Origin: Camarhynchus parvulus
Lineage: Eukaryota; Chordata; Aves; Passeriformes; Thraupidae
Direction of reading: 5' to 3'
NCBI RefSeq assembly: GCF_901933205.1
Contig: NC_044581.1
Span: forward strand, 9,968,001 to 10,032,000
DNA: 64,000 nucleotides
The position numbers and the translations under genes were made by a program. This document shows, one piece after another, positions 13,201 to 27,000 of the stretch (positions within the stretch are counted from its first letter, which is position 1; every line of letters begins with the position of its first letter). The notes under the pieces were generated by a model, which was not told where the DNA came from, did no database searches, and saw nothing but the letters and a program-made list of their open reading frames with translations.

Positions 13201-16200
13201 CAGAACTATTAATTTTATTCAGGTTTGCTGCAATTCTGAAATGACCTGCTTTACTGCAGCTTCTGCTGTGTTAGATGTCAGTCCAGCGTGGAGCTCAATG
13301 GAGGGTGAAGTGCTCTTTGTGTCCACAACACCTCTGTGCAGGAGGAGATGCAGTTTCTTGCTTCAGGATTTCCCAAGACAGCCTGTGAAAGTAGTGTCCC
13401 ATTTTCTGCCTCTTTAGGGACCCAGTTCACTCAGGTGCATTGACCATTCACAGCCCTTCAGAGGGACCTGCCTGCTATTTTGCATCTTCCATTTCTGCTT
13501 TGCTTTGGTTTCACTGAATGGAACCACATTTGATTTCAAGGGTGGCAGGATCAAAAACCCTTAATGCAGTTTTAAATCACATGTGAACTGTAATCTGACA
13601 ATCAAAAAAAATTTTGTGAATATTATTCCAACGTCATTTAAGCAGGCAAATAACTTCAGAAGGATGGTAACTGGGTGTTGAGAATGGGTGTGAGATGGAG
13701 TAAATTGAAAATTGGTTGGGAGAGAGAGAGAGAAGGAAATTGCGAAAAATGAAAAATGTATATGATTGTATTTCAGACATATGTTTTAACCCCTTTGTAA
13801 GGGAAGGTTTTTCTCAGAGAAAAGTTGTAAACAGTTCAGAACAGCTCTGTGCTGTTACAAATGTTATGGGTGTTACAAATGGATTTGAGCTTAAAATGAC
13901 CTCTAGCACTGTCTATGTCCCACATGGTGGCGTGTGGAAAGCAGAGAGCCCATCTCATGAAACACATGGCCCATATTAATCTGGCTTTTCTGAGACATAA
14001 ACGGACCAGGTCAGCCAGAGGCAAGCCTGGAGCCAAGGCCTAGCTCACATTGCAGCTCTAGGATTGTTCAGCATTGCCAGCTGTGGTGATCCACATGGAA
14101 ATCTGTGAAGACTTGGTGGCTTTCTTAACACTTTTATTTCTGAAAATAGGTTAAAATGTGATAGACTCTCCATTTATTAAATAAACTACTTAGATTTTGT
14201 GGTTGCAGAAAGAGATTTTAGATTGTGGTTAGGGTTTTGACAAAAGCAGTCAGTGAGAATGCAGAAATAAATGCCAAATTGTTAGTTATCATTATCTGAG
14301 GCTTTTGGAAATTTGTGTTTGGACACACTGGTTACCTAAGTGTTGATTTATGTTTAGACTTTGTGCTCAGAACTGGCATTGCAGAACAGTCAAGGAGCAG
14401 CAGACAAGGACCAGCAGTCAAGGGCCAGGTTCAGCTTTCTGTGCACCAAACTCGTGTGTGTGAAGAGGCACCATGTGCAGGGCTGAATTCCACATGGGCC
14501 GTGCTGCTGGGCCATCTGCTAAATGCCTGATAATTCTGGGGGGACACACACAGGGAAAGGACAGAAATTACTTGGTAGGCCTTCCTTTGGAGGGGGGCAT
14601 TACACAGGCCTCACCCCTGCCCACCCTTGTGGGCTCCCCCCTGGATGTGAGAATCTCAAAGCTGCTGTCACCAGGCTCAGGGCAGAGGGGCCGGGGAGGT
14701 GTGTGTGTGGCACTGCACTGCTGATAACAGCCTGGGATGACAGAAAAGCCCAGGGGCCCAGCCCCTTTTTTCTTTATATGTTTTCTGGCAGGCATCATCA
14801 TCATTCACTCTCTAATACAGGCCTTGAAATATTGAAAGGATTCCCGTTCATAAACGTATTCAAAGCCCATTTGTTACTGGACCTGGACTCAGCACTCTCA
14901 GAGCTATTGCCACCTGATGTACACGCTGTGTTTTGGTTCAAAACAGAAATAGCCTGGTGAAATTTCTTGCTAAAAGGAAAGTTATTGCACATGTACATTA
15001 GTTATTTTTCATTGCCTTAAGGGGAACCACAAATGTGTGTTGTTTCTAATTAATTGCTGGGTTATGTAAAGAGTGCTCCATGTAGAAAAGTGGAGTGGGA
15101 TGCTTGACACAGCAGTCAGATTCCTTCCCTTACCCTGCTGAGCTTTCCACATTTTTCTCTCTATCTCAAGTAGCTGTTCTTGTCCCACTGAGCCCTGGTC
15201 GCAGTAGATGGTTATATTTCTTTAGAGTGCAGATGTTTGTAAACAGACACTGATTTCCACAACATGAGCCCTTCAAGACCTCATTGGAGGATGAGCTTGG
15301 AGACTTCTGAAATAATGAGAGACCTACAGGTGGTGGCATACAACTGTTTATCCTCCCCCAATCTGGTTTTGCCTTCAGGGTTTCTTTTTTTGGTAAGATC
15401 CATACTCAAGTTGTGCGCTTCCAGCCCTGCATCCATCTAGCATCCAGTGCCACTTATGCCTGGGAAAAGTAAGAATTAAGTGTGATTCTGTGCACTACAA
15501 GCAATGGTCCCTCTTTTAATGCATTTTCTGCAGGAGCAGAGGTGACAGTCCCAGGTGGAAGGGCACAGCTTCTTGTTGTGCATTGGCCACACGGTTGAGC
15601 ATGTCCAGAACATTCTGGTCTCCATGTCATGGCTTTAACTCAGGTAGTGGTGTTTGTCCTGGCTATCAGAGGTAAGAGTAAGTGCAGGATGAAGCCCTGG
15701 ATCTGCCAAATTATGGAACTATGTGTGTAGTGAGTGATGCTGGAAGTGGTCAGGCTCTGAAAATAGAGCAGGTACAGCATGGGCACAACAGAGGGGAGGG
15801 GGTTCAAGAAAATTGTTTTCAAGGGTATCCCAGGTGAACTCACGCCCTCACTTGCTGAGCTAACACATTGAAAGGGCTCATCCTCTGCAAACTGCAGGGA
15901 GAAAAATGTGCATCCCTCTGTGGAAGAGGGTGACAGCAGTGGGAGTTGGTCAGAGCTGGGTCAGATCCTTAGGATTAAGGGTGCTTGCTTTTTCATGGCC
16001 CAAACCCTCTTTGCACTCCTGGGGAATAATGTCAGGAGATGTTTGGGTTGTCTTTTGTTTCTGCTTTTCACTATTTGCAAAAGGGTTTGGCGTGACTGGA
16101 TTCTAGGCACTCCCATGATGCCAATAATATTAACTTTAACTGGTGTTAAACCTCTGGTCAATTATTGGCTCTGCTGTCTTTATGTTTAAATCTCTAACCC

Positions 16201-16790
16201 CCTCTCAAATGTTTATGGACTCACAGTTGCAGAGCAGTACACTGTGTGTGTGATAGCCACTTCGTATACCTTGGGCAAAGATGAAAAACTGTTTTAAATA
16301 CTATGTGGAAATCCATATGTTGTCTGGAACCTTGCTTTGCTTTTCATGCAGAAAGAGAACAGAAGAAACAGCATGTATTTATTAAAGCCATATTTCTTCA
16401 GATAGCTTAACCTCTGTTTTATAAATTGTATTTAACATCAGTATCATATTCTGTCTTAATCTACTGTTGCATTTTAAAACCTGTTCCCATGTCAGTCTGG
16501 AGTGGTCCATGCAAATCAGTTCAATGGAGAGAAAACAGGATAATATTATGTAGTGTCTTTTTAGTGTTCTATCCAATTTTATGCTTTGCTGAGAGCAGAA
16601 GTCACACTATAACAATCCCTCAAAGGCCTGAAGCTAAAGGAACATTAATCAACCACAAGACTAACTGTAATGTCCATGTTGGAGGAAAGGAGTTTGTATC
16701 TGGTTCCATGCACTCCATCTGATGCCTGGGACTTTTATCAACTAAGGCTGAGGGGGAATCTTTAAAAAGAAATATTTGAGTAAGAATGAT
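10285..16790. other. Non-coding stretch, no gene recognised
   Basis: No supportable gene was found. A perfect AG dinucleotide run sits at 13720-13733. The longest frame (14523-14960, plus strand, 145 codons) lies in a GC-richer patch, overlaps other-frame and opposite-strand frames, and has no recognised domain. Around 10630-10680 there is weak similarity to the palindromic ancient-repeat-like copies described at 33.8 and 39.9 kb, too weak to annotate. Confidence 0.55.
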
Positions 16791-18060
16791 TTATCATGTG
16801 ACTGAGATGAGTCCACTGGGAAAGGTGACTGGCCGAGTCCACATTGACTAAGTAGATCAAGGAGGAGTGCCACAGATATGTCTCAGTTTTAAATGCCTGT
16901 TGGCTGGTCTCATTAATCTGCTAAATTACCCAGCTCAAATTGCTTATGTGTAAGTGTTACATCAAGGTACACTATTTGGTATTAGCTGCCATATAAAAAG
17001 GAAACAGCCACCGAAGGTAGGAGAGAGCGAGGGTGAGTTATTGGCTGTTAAATAATCCAGCAACAAAGTACTTACTCATGGGAAACAAAAACTGCCAAGA
17101 AATATTCACAGGGATATCTGATAATGTCTAATTTGTTCCCAGAATCACACATCATTGTTTCTGCATGCTCCAGAGAGGCAAAAACAACACAGGAGAGAAA
17201 CAAATATGCACAGAGACACACAAATAATTAACAACCGCGGGATCATAGAGTCCAGTATTAGATCTAGAATACAGTGAAGACACAGCATAAGAAATATTTA
17301 TTATGAGTAAAGATGAAAAAACTTGACATTAGGGCTGGCTGATTGCAGTTAGGAACAACAATTCTTAAATCATCCATGGCAAACTCTTCCTACAAAGGAA
17401 ATGAATTGTTGCAACACAATACATCCTTGTTGTATCGATATGATTATCTAGTTATCCATAACATGTTGTAATTTGTTTTGATTTTTAAGTGTTCTTTAGC
17501 TGCAAAGCCTTAATGAGGCTTCTCTAAATTGATTAGGAACTGCGAGATATAGCATGGTTCACAGATTATTTCAGAGAGCTGTCAACATCCTGTGACTTTC
17601 ATTTCATTGGATTTAATGATCGTTGGAAAAGGTGTGCATTACAGCCAGATACAATCACATTTGTCAGCATGATCCTTTTAAGTGCAATTCAATTAAAGTG
17701 TTATTCTCTAATTTTATTATTGCTCAAGCTGAGTGCTAATGCTAGCTACCAATAAAACTACAGGTAGATAATGGTATACAATTTAATTTAACTAATTGGA
17801 GTTTAGTGATCTAACATGCTTTTCATATCTTAATTCTTTGAATAATCTTTGATTTTTGCATCTGGTACAATTCTTTTAATGGAAAAGGGCAACTGAAAAC
17901 ATCAGTTACATTTGAGATTAAATTATCTAGTAACATCTGCCTTTAACAGTGTATCAGTATGCATGCGAATTTTCCTCTATTACCTGCCACTTGCACCCAT
18001 TTTCCATTGTCAGTGTGCTTGACCTTGAAATTAATTTATCTAACTGTGCTTACATTCCTT
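16791..18060. promoter_or_regulatory. Candidate conserved non-coding element cluster
   Basis: This is an AT-rich block with no usable reading frames and no microsatellite or transposon similarity. It has a high density of homeodomain-type cores (TAATTA, ATTAAT, TTAATG), for example at about 17220-17240 and 17600-17800, and unbroken non-repetitive sequence. Compositionally it resembles the long-range enhancers that sit in vertebrate gene deserts and introns. This is an impression from base composition only; no alignment was possible, so the boundaries are approximate. Confidence 0.3.
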
Positions 18061-21000
18061 ATTAAGTTAACTTCAGACTTGGAGTGCCAGAAACATTCTC
18101 ACCAAGGGGAAGCTGGCTAGATGACAAATTAAAGGGTCAGGAGCAGAGATAAACCAGTCCCTTCAACTAGACAAAGCCTATACTTTTTCCTGATTGTGAG
18201 GAGTTACAGATAAGTAAAGCACAGATGCATGAGCACATAAATACACTGGAAAAAGATTATTTTATTTACTTGTAAACTCCTTACTGCTGCCTGTCTATAC
18301 CAGTGGTTTTTAGTAGGTTTCTTGTATTTGCTTTATTTTGGGACATGGATATTAAGACTTGTAAACTGGGGGAGGCTAAGTTATCTTCACTGCAAATTTA
18401 TAACAGGAAATTCTATCATTGCAGTGCCTCAAGCTCTCTCAGCCAGTTCAGGCATTTTACTGTGAATTGGATAAACTTAAAATATTTCATCAAGGCACAA
18501 CAAGAACTGAGTTCCAGGGTGGTGGTGCTGCCCCATCTGTCCTAGAGACCATGTGGCTCTGAACCTTTGATGTGACTGTAGCATTTTGCATTAGGCAAGC
18601 TTTTCTGAATTTTTCTATAAAGAAAATGCAAGAAATTTAGGTCACAGCCCTTATGCAGCAGGATGGCTTTATTTTTGACTCTCTCTGCTTTCCCTTTCCC
18701 ACAGAGCCCTGATATTGGTGCAGAAAAAAGGTTTCACTGTGTTCTCACTTTCTGACAGTGACGAAGGCATTAAGTCATTTTTTGTCCTAGTGTCACTGTA
18801 TGTGACTGCAGTGGCAGAATGTCCACAGAGCACTGAATTTCTCTGAAGACCTCTCTCAGGTACTTGCAGCAAACCTATTGCTCCAATAAACAAATCCATG
18901 TCTATCTTTAAAGGATTTGTGACATCTCTGTGACAAAGCAGTGCTATCGTTCTCAAGATATAGATGGCAGTAAAGGCACAGGGGAGCACAAGGAGTTGCC
19001 TAAGGCTGTGCACAAACCTTGAGTGCAGGTCTTGTGTGCTGTAGCAACAGAAGAGTAATGGCATAGGAAAGTAACCCAATAACCCAGGTCTCCTCCTAAA
19101 GGCCCCATCACCAGGCTTCTCCTGCAGCAGTGTCAGCTATAGCCAAAAAGTTAATTCTGCTTTTTCTGCTCTACTGTGTATGGCTTCATGTTCTTCCCTT
19201 GAAGCAGCTTTTAAAAAGAAATCAAAAGTACCTATAAAGCCCATTTCTGGATGCCATGGACCATATCATTTTTTACCAAATGCAAAGAGAGTCCACTTAA
19301 AAAAAATCATCTCCTTCATGCTATTCTGTGATGATATTTCCAGAAAGAATGAGCACAGAGACTTTTCCATATATCCTTACTCAACAGTGTCCTCAGTTTC
19401 TAGCTGCACTTGGTTATGGCACACTTTCAAAAAGACATAATCCAATATCTAACATCAGTCATTTGCCTAAAACCATAGTTGATCAGATAGTTGGGAAATC
19501 ACGAAGTGTCCTTCTTCCTGGTGTGAGTCATTGCCTGCACTTGACATGATCTTTCACACTCTAGATGAATTGAGTCCAGATTTCAACAGCTGGCTTCTGC
19601 TTTAGAAAAAAAAATAAAAGAAAAATAAAGGACATAATTTGTAAGAAAAGTAGCACTGATGTGAGAGGCAGGGTAAAGGGCTCCCTCTGCATGCACATAT
19701 TGGCCTTTGTTTGGTTCATATCTGGGAGCAGGAATACTGCCTGCCATTGAGATGTGGCATTGGGATAAGCATGAGAAGAAAAGTCTTGGATGTTACTGAG
19801 GCTGCTGATTACTGGTGCTGAAAATTAACTGATTATTGTCAAATATGTTGTGTTTAAAGAGTCTTGACAAGAGTTTCATTCTGTTCCTACTACCTTGCAA
19901 AGTCATGACACTGCTGATGTGACATCACTGCTCACATGTATACAATTAGCTGACTTAATCATCATGATGCACTATTTAAATTTTCCTGCATTTCCTGCTG
20001 TGATTGTAGAATATACTTTGAATTCCCAGCACAACAAAAGTTGTCCATTCTGTTGTTTTTGCATTGTGGCTACAGTATGTGATGTTAGTTATTTGATTGA
20101 ATATAAACATTTTTAAACTATGCACACTTACTGGCAAAAGTTGTGTAACTGGCTTAGCAGCAGGTCATTGGGTGATGCTGAGCTTAGCAGGTACCATCCC
20201 TCAACTATATTCTTAAAAATAAAATTAATCAAGGCATATGTTTCCTTAAAAAGGCCAAGCTGTGTTCTATATTTATAGGATTTTAATGACAACAAATTCA
20301 AATAGAAGGGTTGATGGGCCTTTCCTGGCTGTGAACTGAGCCTAGAAACTAAGAACTACGCTGGGCTCTCTCTGGGATATGTTTTCTGAGTGGAAATAAA
20401 GATCCTACCGATCAGATTCACGTCTCCTTCATCCAGCATCAACCTTGTCCATGGACAGATGCTTTTAAAATGAAATGAGCCATTTAACTACCCCAGTGCT
20501 GGGTACTTTGGTGTTTTCTACAAAACCTGAAGATATGCCATTAAAATGATGCATCTTCTTCCTGTTTTCTTTGACTATGAGGATTGCAGAAGGGTCCTGC
20601 AGAAAGACTTGAACTTTGAGTTAAGAAATTATCAGTTAATTTTGTTTTTTGCCATACTCAGGATTTCTGTTCAGGCCACTTGAACTGTGGGTAATGCTGA
20701 AATATTTCAACAGATAATAATATATTCCATTATATAATTACAACCATAACTGGTTTTTATTTGAGATATATCTTACTGAAATATGTTTCTTTATTTTATG
20801 TAAAAGTCCAGGTTCATGCTCAGAGAAACTTTTGAGAAGCAAGAAGATACGAGTTCTGTAAACTAAACAGTGATATATTCATTCTCACTCAAAAAGTTCC
20901 ATTTAGATTTTCCACCAGGGATAAATAGGGGGAACCTATTTAGGTTCAAGTACTTTGTCATGATGCAGTGAAGTGTAGTCTGTACACCAGACCTAGCAAA

Positions 21001-24000
21001 CTGTTAAATGATGCCATGGGTGCAGTGCTAGAGGAATTTCAGATGAGATTTTATTTCATGTATATTAGTTTTTTGTTTCTTCTGTATTTTTCAGAAATGT
21101 TTTATTGCTTCTATCAATGGCAAGAGTACGTAAAACATTAATGATGAAGCAGTAAAAGAAAGGATCTCCAAATATTACTGCAGATCCCTTGATAGAATTC
21201 TGTGCACTCTGCAACCTTTGTCTGAGCTAATTAAATAACCAGCAGAATAATTCTGGGGATGCTTACAGGTAGCACTGCTGTGATGCTATTTGCAGAATGG
21301 ATTTTTTTTTCCTTAAACCTCCTTGTCTAGGAAGCTAACCCAGAGCCATTTAACCAGGGAGATACCAGGCCTAAAACTGCCAATGATTAACAGGGCAACA
21401 GGAACAGAAGTGGGTATGAAGGCAAAGAATAATCAAGAATATAGCAAGCCATCATTGAAGCTGAGTATAAATGAATAGAAGTGAAATGAAATGTTTGGTT
21501 GGTTCCGGAACATCTGCTTTTATAAATCACTGTTAATATGATAAAGACAGTCTATTTTTCCATTCAATGGGTTATGTATATTTTCTTGTACAACTTGTGG
21601 TTGAGGAAGTTTCTGTTTTCCCTCTGAGTTTTAAATATGCTATTCAACAGCTTAACTCCTAGTGTCTGCCTGAACTCTGCAGTCTGAAAAACATGTGTTT
21701 TCAGAACCCAGTACTTTTTGTTTCTAATCTGGCTGGTTTGTGTTACATTAGCACAGCAAGGTCCCAAATGGATTTGATGCTTTGTTGAACTGAGCTCCGG
21801 TGCAAAGTAAAAGAGTCTTTGCCCTGAAAAGTTTATCCTTAAAGGGAGAAAACCATTAACTTAATAGTGCTAAAACATAGAGGAAACTGAAGCACTAACT
21901 GGGAAAAATGACTGCCCACTACTTCGCTAGCAGCCAAACATCTGCTGAGCAGAAATTAAGATCCAGAATTCTTGCTGCTCAGTGCATCCTGTGTACCCAC
22001 GCAGTGTCTCTCCAACAAAATGGAGCTTTGCTATCTTTGCTGTCCTATCAGGGAAAAAAAGACCATTATACATAGACTCATTTGAGTCTTGTCCCCACTT
22101 TAAGTGTTCCAAGGATGTGTAGAACACTTAAATATTCCTGAGGTAGAGGTTTAGCTGATGTGAAATGTAAATGTGTTTCCACATCCACAACTTTGACAGA
22201 ACATTTTCAGGCCTCTGATAGCATTTTAGCTATTTAAAGAAGTAAATACCAAATGCTTGCAGGAATTAATTAACAGGAATATGCAATCCGTAAGGGCATT
22301 GCAACAGTCACATCAGGGACAGAAGGTCAAAGCCCCATTAAATTGTTCACATGATCCTGGGAAAGGTGCTTAGTCTCTCAGACTGCTCAGCTGAGAGCAA
22401 AGGCCGGGCAATCTGTGGTGAGAAGAGCGATCTTAAACCTTTGTGTGCTGTCCTTGTGCCCCAGGGTTGCTGTCCTGTGTTGTTAACAGCAGCAGCATCA
22501 TGGCTCGCTGCAAGGATGCAGGCACTGATCTCAGCTACCAAGCAGATCAGACTCTGAGAGAGCCAGGAGGACCTGGAGGGGTTTGCAGATGAAAGCCACT
22601 GGGTTGAACTCCCTTCAGAAGCAAAGGGCCCCATGCTGGGCTCAGATGTTTCCTGCTTAGTGTATCTTGTACTCTGCTCACTACAAACTGCTTCCTCTGG
22701 GAGGCAGGAATTGCTGTTTGCTCTAGGGTGGGAGAAGACCTGTGTCACCTGCACTGGCAGGAGCAGAAAATGTGGTTTTGGGTGTAGGCAGGCTGTCTGA
22801 GCTCTGGGCTCGCTCTCTCTGGGTCCTGGCAGTCCCCATGGCTCAGGTCATGCTAAGTTATTCCACTGTTCACACAGATCTACAGAGCATGAAGGACCCA
22901 ACTTGGTTTGCAAGCTCTCTAGAGCAGGAACTTGGCCAGGACATCCCTTGGGTTCCTCTGTGCACACAGGCTGAAGCAAGAGAGCAATTGGCCTTATTAC
23001 AGTCAGCATTAATTCTTTGTGTTAACTATTAGTAGAATTAAGTGAGCAATTTATTTCTTTCTTGGAACATATTAGGATGCTCTTGAAGTAAAGCCCTTAT
23101 ATATTAATGTAGTACTCAGTGTAGACTCTGTCATTTCAAGGAAATATTTTCCACTATGATCAGTGTTTATTTTAATTCTGAGCTTTTACCACAGCAGGGT
23201 AAGAAAAGATGCAAACACTTTGTTGCATAAAGGGATTCTCTGCAGCTGAGACACTGAAGTTTTCCTGCAGCCAGTACAACTCCTGTTCTGCCCTGGCGAT
23301 GACATTGTCTTGCAAAACTTCCCAGAAGCACAGACCTCTCCCTCTGAAATGCAGTAATTCCTGGAATGATGATACTTTAAAGTGGTTTCTGGAGGTATCC
23401 AGAGTGATGCAGGTGTATTTTAGGACACTTGTGAGCTGGTTTATTTTGGGATTTTGGTGTTGTATATTTTTGTTTCTATTTTTAATCACTGTGCTGGTTT
23501 GCAGAGAAGTTTTTCATAATGTCAGTGTCTACTGCAACAGAAGCTGCATGAATCATTCAGCAGAGCCAGTATTGCTTTTGGAAGCTGTGTCAAGTCTGGG
23601 TAAAATGTGAAATCATGAGCAGTAGTGACCAGAAAAGAGCTGCACCCTTGATACTCTTTCCATTTGATTTGGTCTCCTCAGTTTTTTAATTTACTGCTTA
23701 GATTAGTAAATTCCCAATAACCTCTGAAGAGTGGCAGGTTCTCTCCTCTCCCCAGATGCTGAGGCAGCTGGGAGCCAGCCCTGGGCAGAATGTGGAGTAA
23801 TCTCAGGGCTGTTGCAGCCGGTGCTTTCAGGGAGGGTTCCAGAGGGGTTGCTTTTTTGGTCTTAGGTTGCCAGAACATCGGATGTGTGCGTGCCCTGACA
23901 TCCCTTGCTGCTGCTGGCTGGGGAGGCTCACTGCCTGCACGGGCTTTAGTGCATGCAGCAATGCTGCCAGCAGAGCAGGATTTCCAGGTCCCCCACTGGC

Positions 24001-27000
24001 AACAACCTGGAGCACCTCTGTGTGCTGACTCAACTGTGCCTTCCTCCCAGGCGGGCTCTCTCTGAAGTCCTCTGCCATATCACTGAACACTAAATAGTTT
24101 GAAGCGAGTTGTCTTCTTTCTTTCTTTCCTCCCCGGGTCATTAGCATAAAATTCAAATAGATTAAAATATTATTCGTCTCTAACACTGTGAGGGGACAGA
24201 GGCCTGGCTAGCCCAGGTAATCATAGCAGAATTCAAAGCCCATGGTTGTGCTTTCAAGCAGCAATAGGTTACTCATTACTGCAGCTTTGAACAGCTTCCC
24301 TGTGGGTTGTGAGCGTCTCTGCCACCAGCACTACTGGCACCGATCAATTAGTGTCACAAGCAGTTGTAGAAAGGGCCAAGCAGGGAACGTGTGTGGAGCT
24401 ATTCTCCCACCTGCTGTTCTTACTGGTGAAGCTGGAGGGATCTGGCCTGCCAGCATGGTATCTCTTTGGGAGCTAATTAGTTTGGAAGATTACAGAAAGC
24501 AGGATATATAAGCTGCCTGATCAATCTCCTCCACAGCCCTGTAAAGGGAATAGGTAAATGTCATTTTCATAACACCAGCATAAAAACTGAGGAGTAGAGG
24601 CCAGATGTGCTCCCTGCAACTGTTCACAGCCATCAGATCCAGGAGCATGGAGATTGGAGTGGATTCCTCTCTGGGAATATCTGGGGTGGGGGAAACTGCT
24701 CCTTTTGGAGGGAACTGAGGAAGCACAAGTGACAGGTGACTGCAGTGAACACAGGAGCAGAGTCTGTACGTGGTGAGCTTTGAGCCCACTGCAGACAGTG
24801 CTGTCCAGAGGGGCCCCATCATGAATCCCCGAGCTCTGTCCCTACCCTGGTGCTCTAGCTGCTGTCAGACTATGCCCCTCTCTTTTCTCCCACTGTGCTT
24901 TCCCCAGCCTGGGCCGTCTGGCTGCTGGAGGGGAGCTCAGTGTGCTTTGTGCTGCACCTCTCGCCATTTGGGAGGCAGGGGGTTCATGCTCCTGCCTCAT
25001 TACTCAGGTCAGTGGAAATAATGACAAGGTTTTTCTTAGATGTGCATTCAGAAAAGTCTGCAGTTAAGATTCTATCAAAAATGAAAAACAGTGTGCAGCA
25101 AAATAATTATTTTTGTAAGGCTTTTCAGATTTTACCGGTGATGAGGGAAACAGCAGGAGTTTGCAAAGGGAATATATTTTATTGATGCCAAGGAATTATT
25201 GCATCAGTATTAGAACTTCAGGGGCATGTAAATGTTTGGGACAGTGAAACACTGCATTATTATGGGAAAATTTTGCCTTTGAATAAGAAAAAAAATCTAA
25301 GTGTTGTAAGAGTGTTATATCTATGACTGTATGGGTGATTTGGAAACATGCAGTTGCTGAAGTGGGTCGTGGACAATTCTTCTTGTCCTTCCTCTTATGT
25401 CATTCAACTATAGCTCTGCAATAGCTCTTTAAAGGAAAAAAGATAATTTTTCACCTGCATTTAAAAAAAAACCAGCAAGAGTCAGTGAGTATTGAAGAAT
25501 GAGTGATTAAAGATGATATTTACTTGTCTGGAATTTGGGGTGTTCTAAAATATTCCAAAGGTTTTTGTTTTAAAGAAGAAAGAAGAATTCTTTCTTTTCC
25601 TTTGCCAGTGTCCCATTTCAATGTTCCAGTCTAATAAGCAAAAAACAAATTTTGTTTCCTGATGGATCAAAGAGAGCATGCTCATAGCAAGCCTGTGTGA
25701 ACTACACAAACCCAGTGCCGGCCTTTGCACCCAGCAGCACAAACGCTTCCCTCGAGGGCAGCATTGGATGGGGCAGGTCTGTGCAGGGACCCAGCACAGG
25801 AACCAAAGGTTTCTGTCTGCACAGGGAATTCCTTACTCAGGTACCTGTGCAGTAGCTGCTGTGCTGTGCAGGTACCAGGGCTGCTGCAAGGGCAGTGAGA
25901 GCCATCTCTGAGGTACCTTTCACATCCCCAGCTGCCCTCTGCAGGTGCACTTCTCTTTTTTCTCTTTCTCTCTCAGCATTTGAAATGCACATCTTGTTCA
26001 CTTAAATTTGCTGCTCGTCTCTGGAAATGCAAGCTGAGTTCTCTGTAGGGGAGAGCTGGACAGTTAGAAGTTTAGTTCCACTTTTTCCTCTTTCTTAAAG
26101 CCTTTTTTCTCCATACTGGTAAGATGATGCCAGTTATAAATATGTTTTCTGTTTTGGTTTTAACGCCATCTCAATGCTGGCCAAAACCTTGTTAGGCAAA
26201 AAGTCTAATTGAAGCTGCAATTATCCTCACATAACTTGCTTAATTAGAGGACCATTGTATACTCTACCACCAAACACATTTTTGGGAGATGAAAATTGCT
26301 AGAACAAATTTTGCTGGAATAGTTACAGCAGCAGAGCCTTTTCAACACCAGCCCCAGCCTTGCCAGGACCTTGCAGCTGAGCAGCTGCTGAAGAAATCCA
26401 GCACCCCCAGGAACAGGCCTTGCAGAGTACATTCATTCCTTCATTGCCTCTCAGCTGAGCATTGCTCTTGAGTCTGGAGCTTTGAACCTGCTAAGTTAAG
26501 TGAAAAAGCCTCTGGAAGCACTTTGGAAGTGGAGTTGAAGAGAACGTCATCCTCTCTTGCCCAAGCTCAGTCCTGTCCTTGCATTCATCTTTTAAAGAGA
26601 TCCAATGCTCCCACATTTACATGCTTGCCTTCCCCTTCAACAATGCATGGCTCCTTGACCTACTATTCTTAACCTTAACTGACAAAAAGATTGTAATATA
26701 AATAGGACATTTACAACCAGCATTGGAAATCTCTTCTGTTGTGTGATTATCTACAAAGTGTTATTACCCCCTTTTTGCACAGGAAAATACGCCTAGATTC
26801 TCATTGATCCACCTTGAATCAATGCTTTTAAAAATCTTAGACACATTTTACTTAAGAGCAAAAGCATGCATTTTATGTTTTGACATGGTATTATTGATTG
26901 GAAAGGAGAGAGCAGTGCTCTCCACCTGACTGTCTCCTCAGTTTCCTAGTCTGGCAGTGTCTGGTAGCACAACATCCTTAATGGCTTTGCTCCTGTTTTC

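Noticed and set aside
14523..14960. 145-codon plus-strand frame
   Set aside because: It lies in a GC-richer patch with competing frames on both strands, and no family was recognised.
18669..19079. 136-codon minus-strand frame with a hydrophobic N-terminal half
   Set aside because: It has no domain or membrane pattern of a known family, and its length is compatible with chance.
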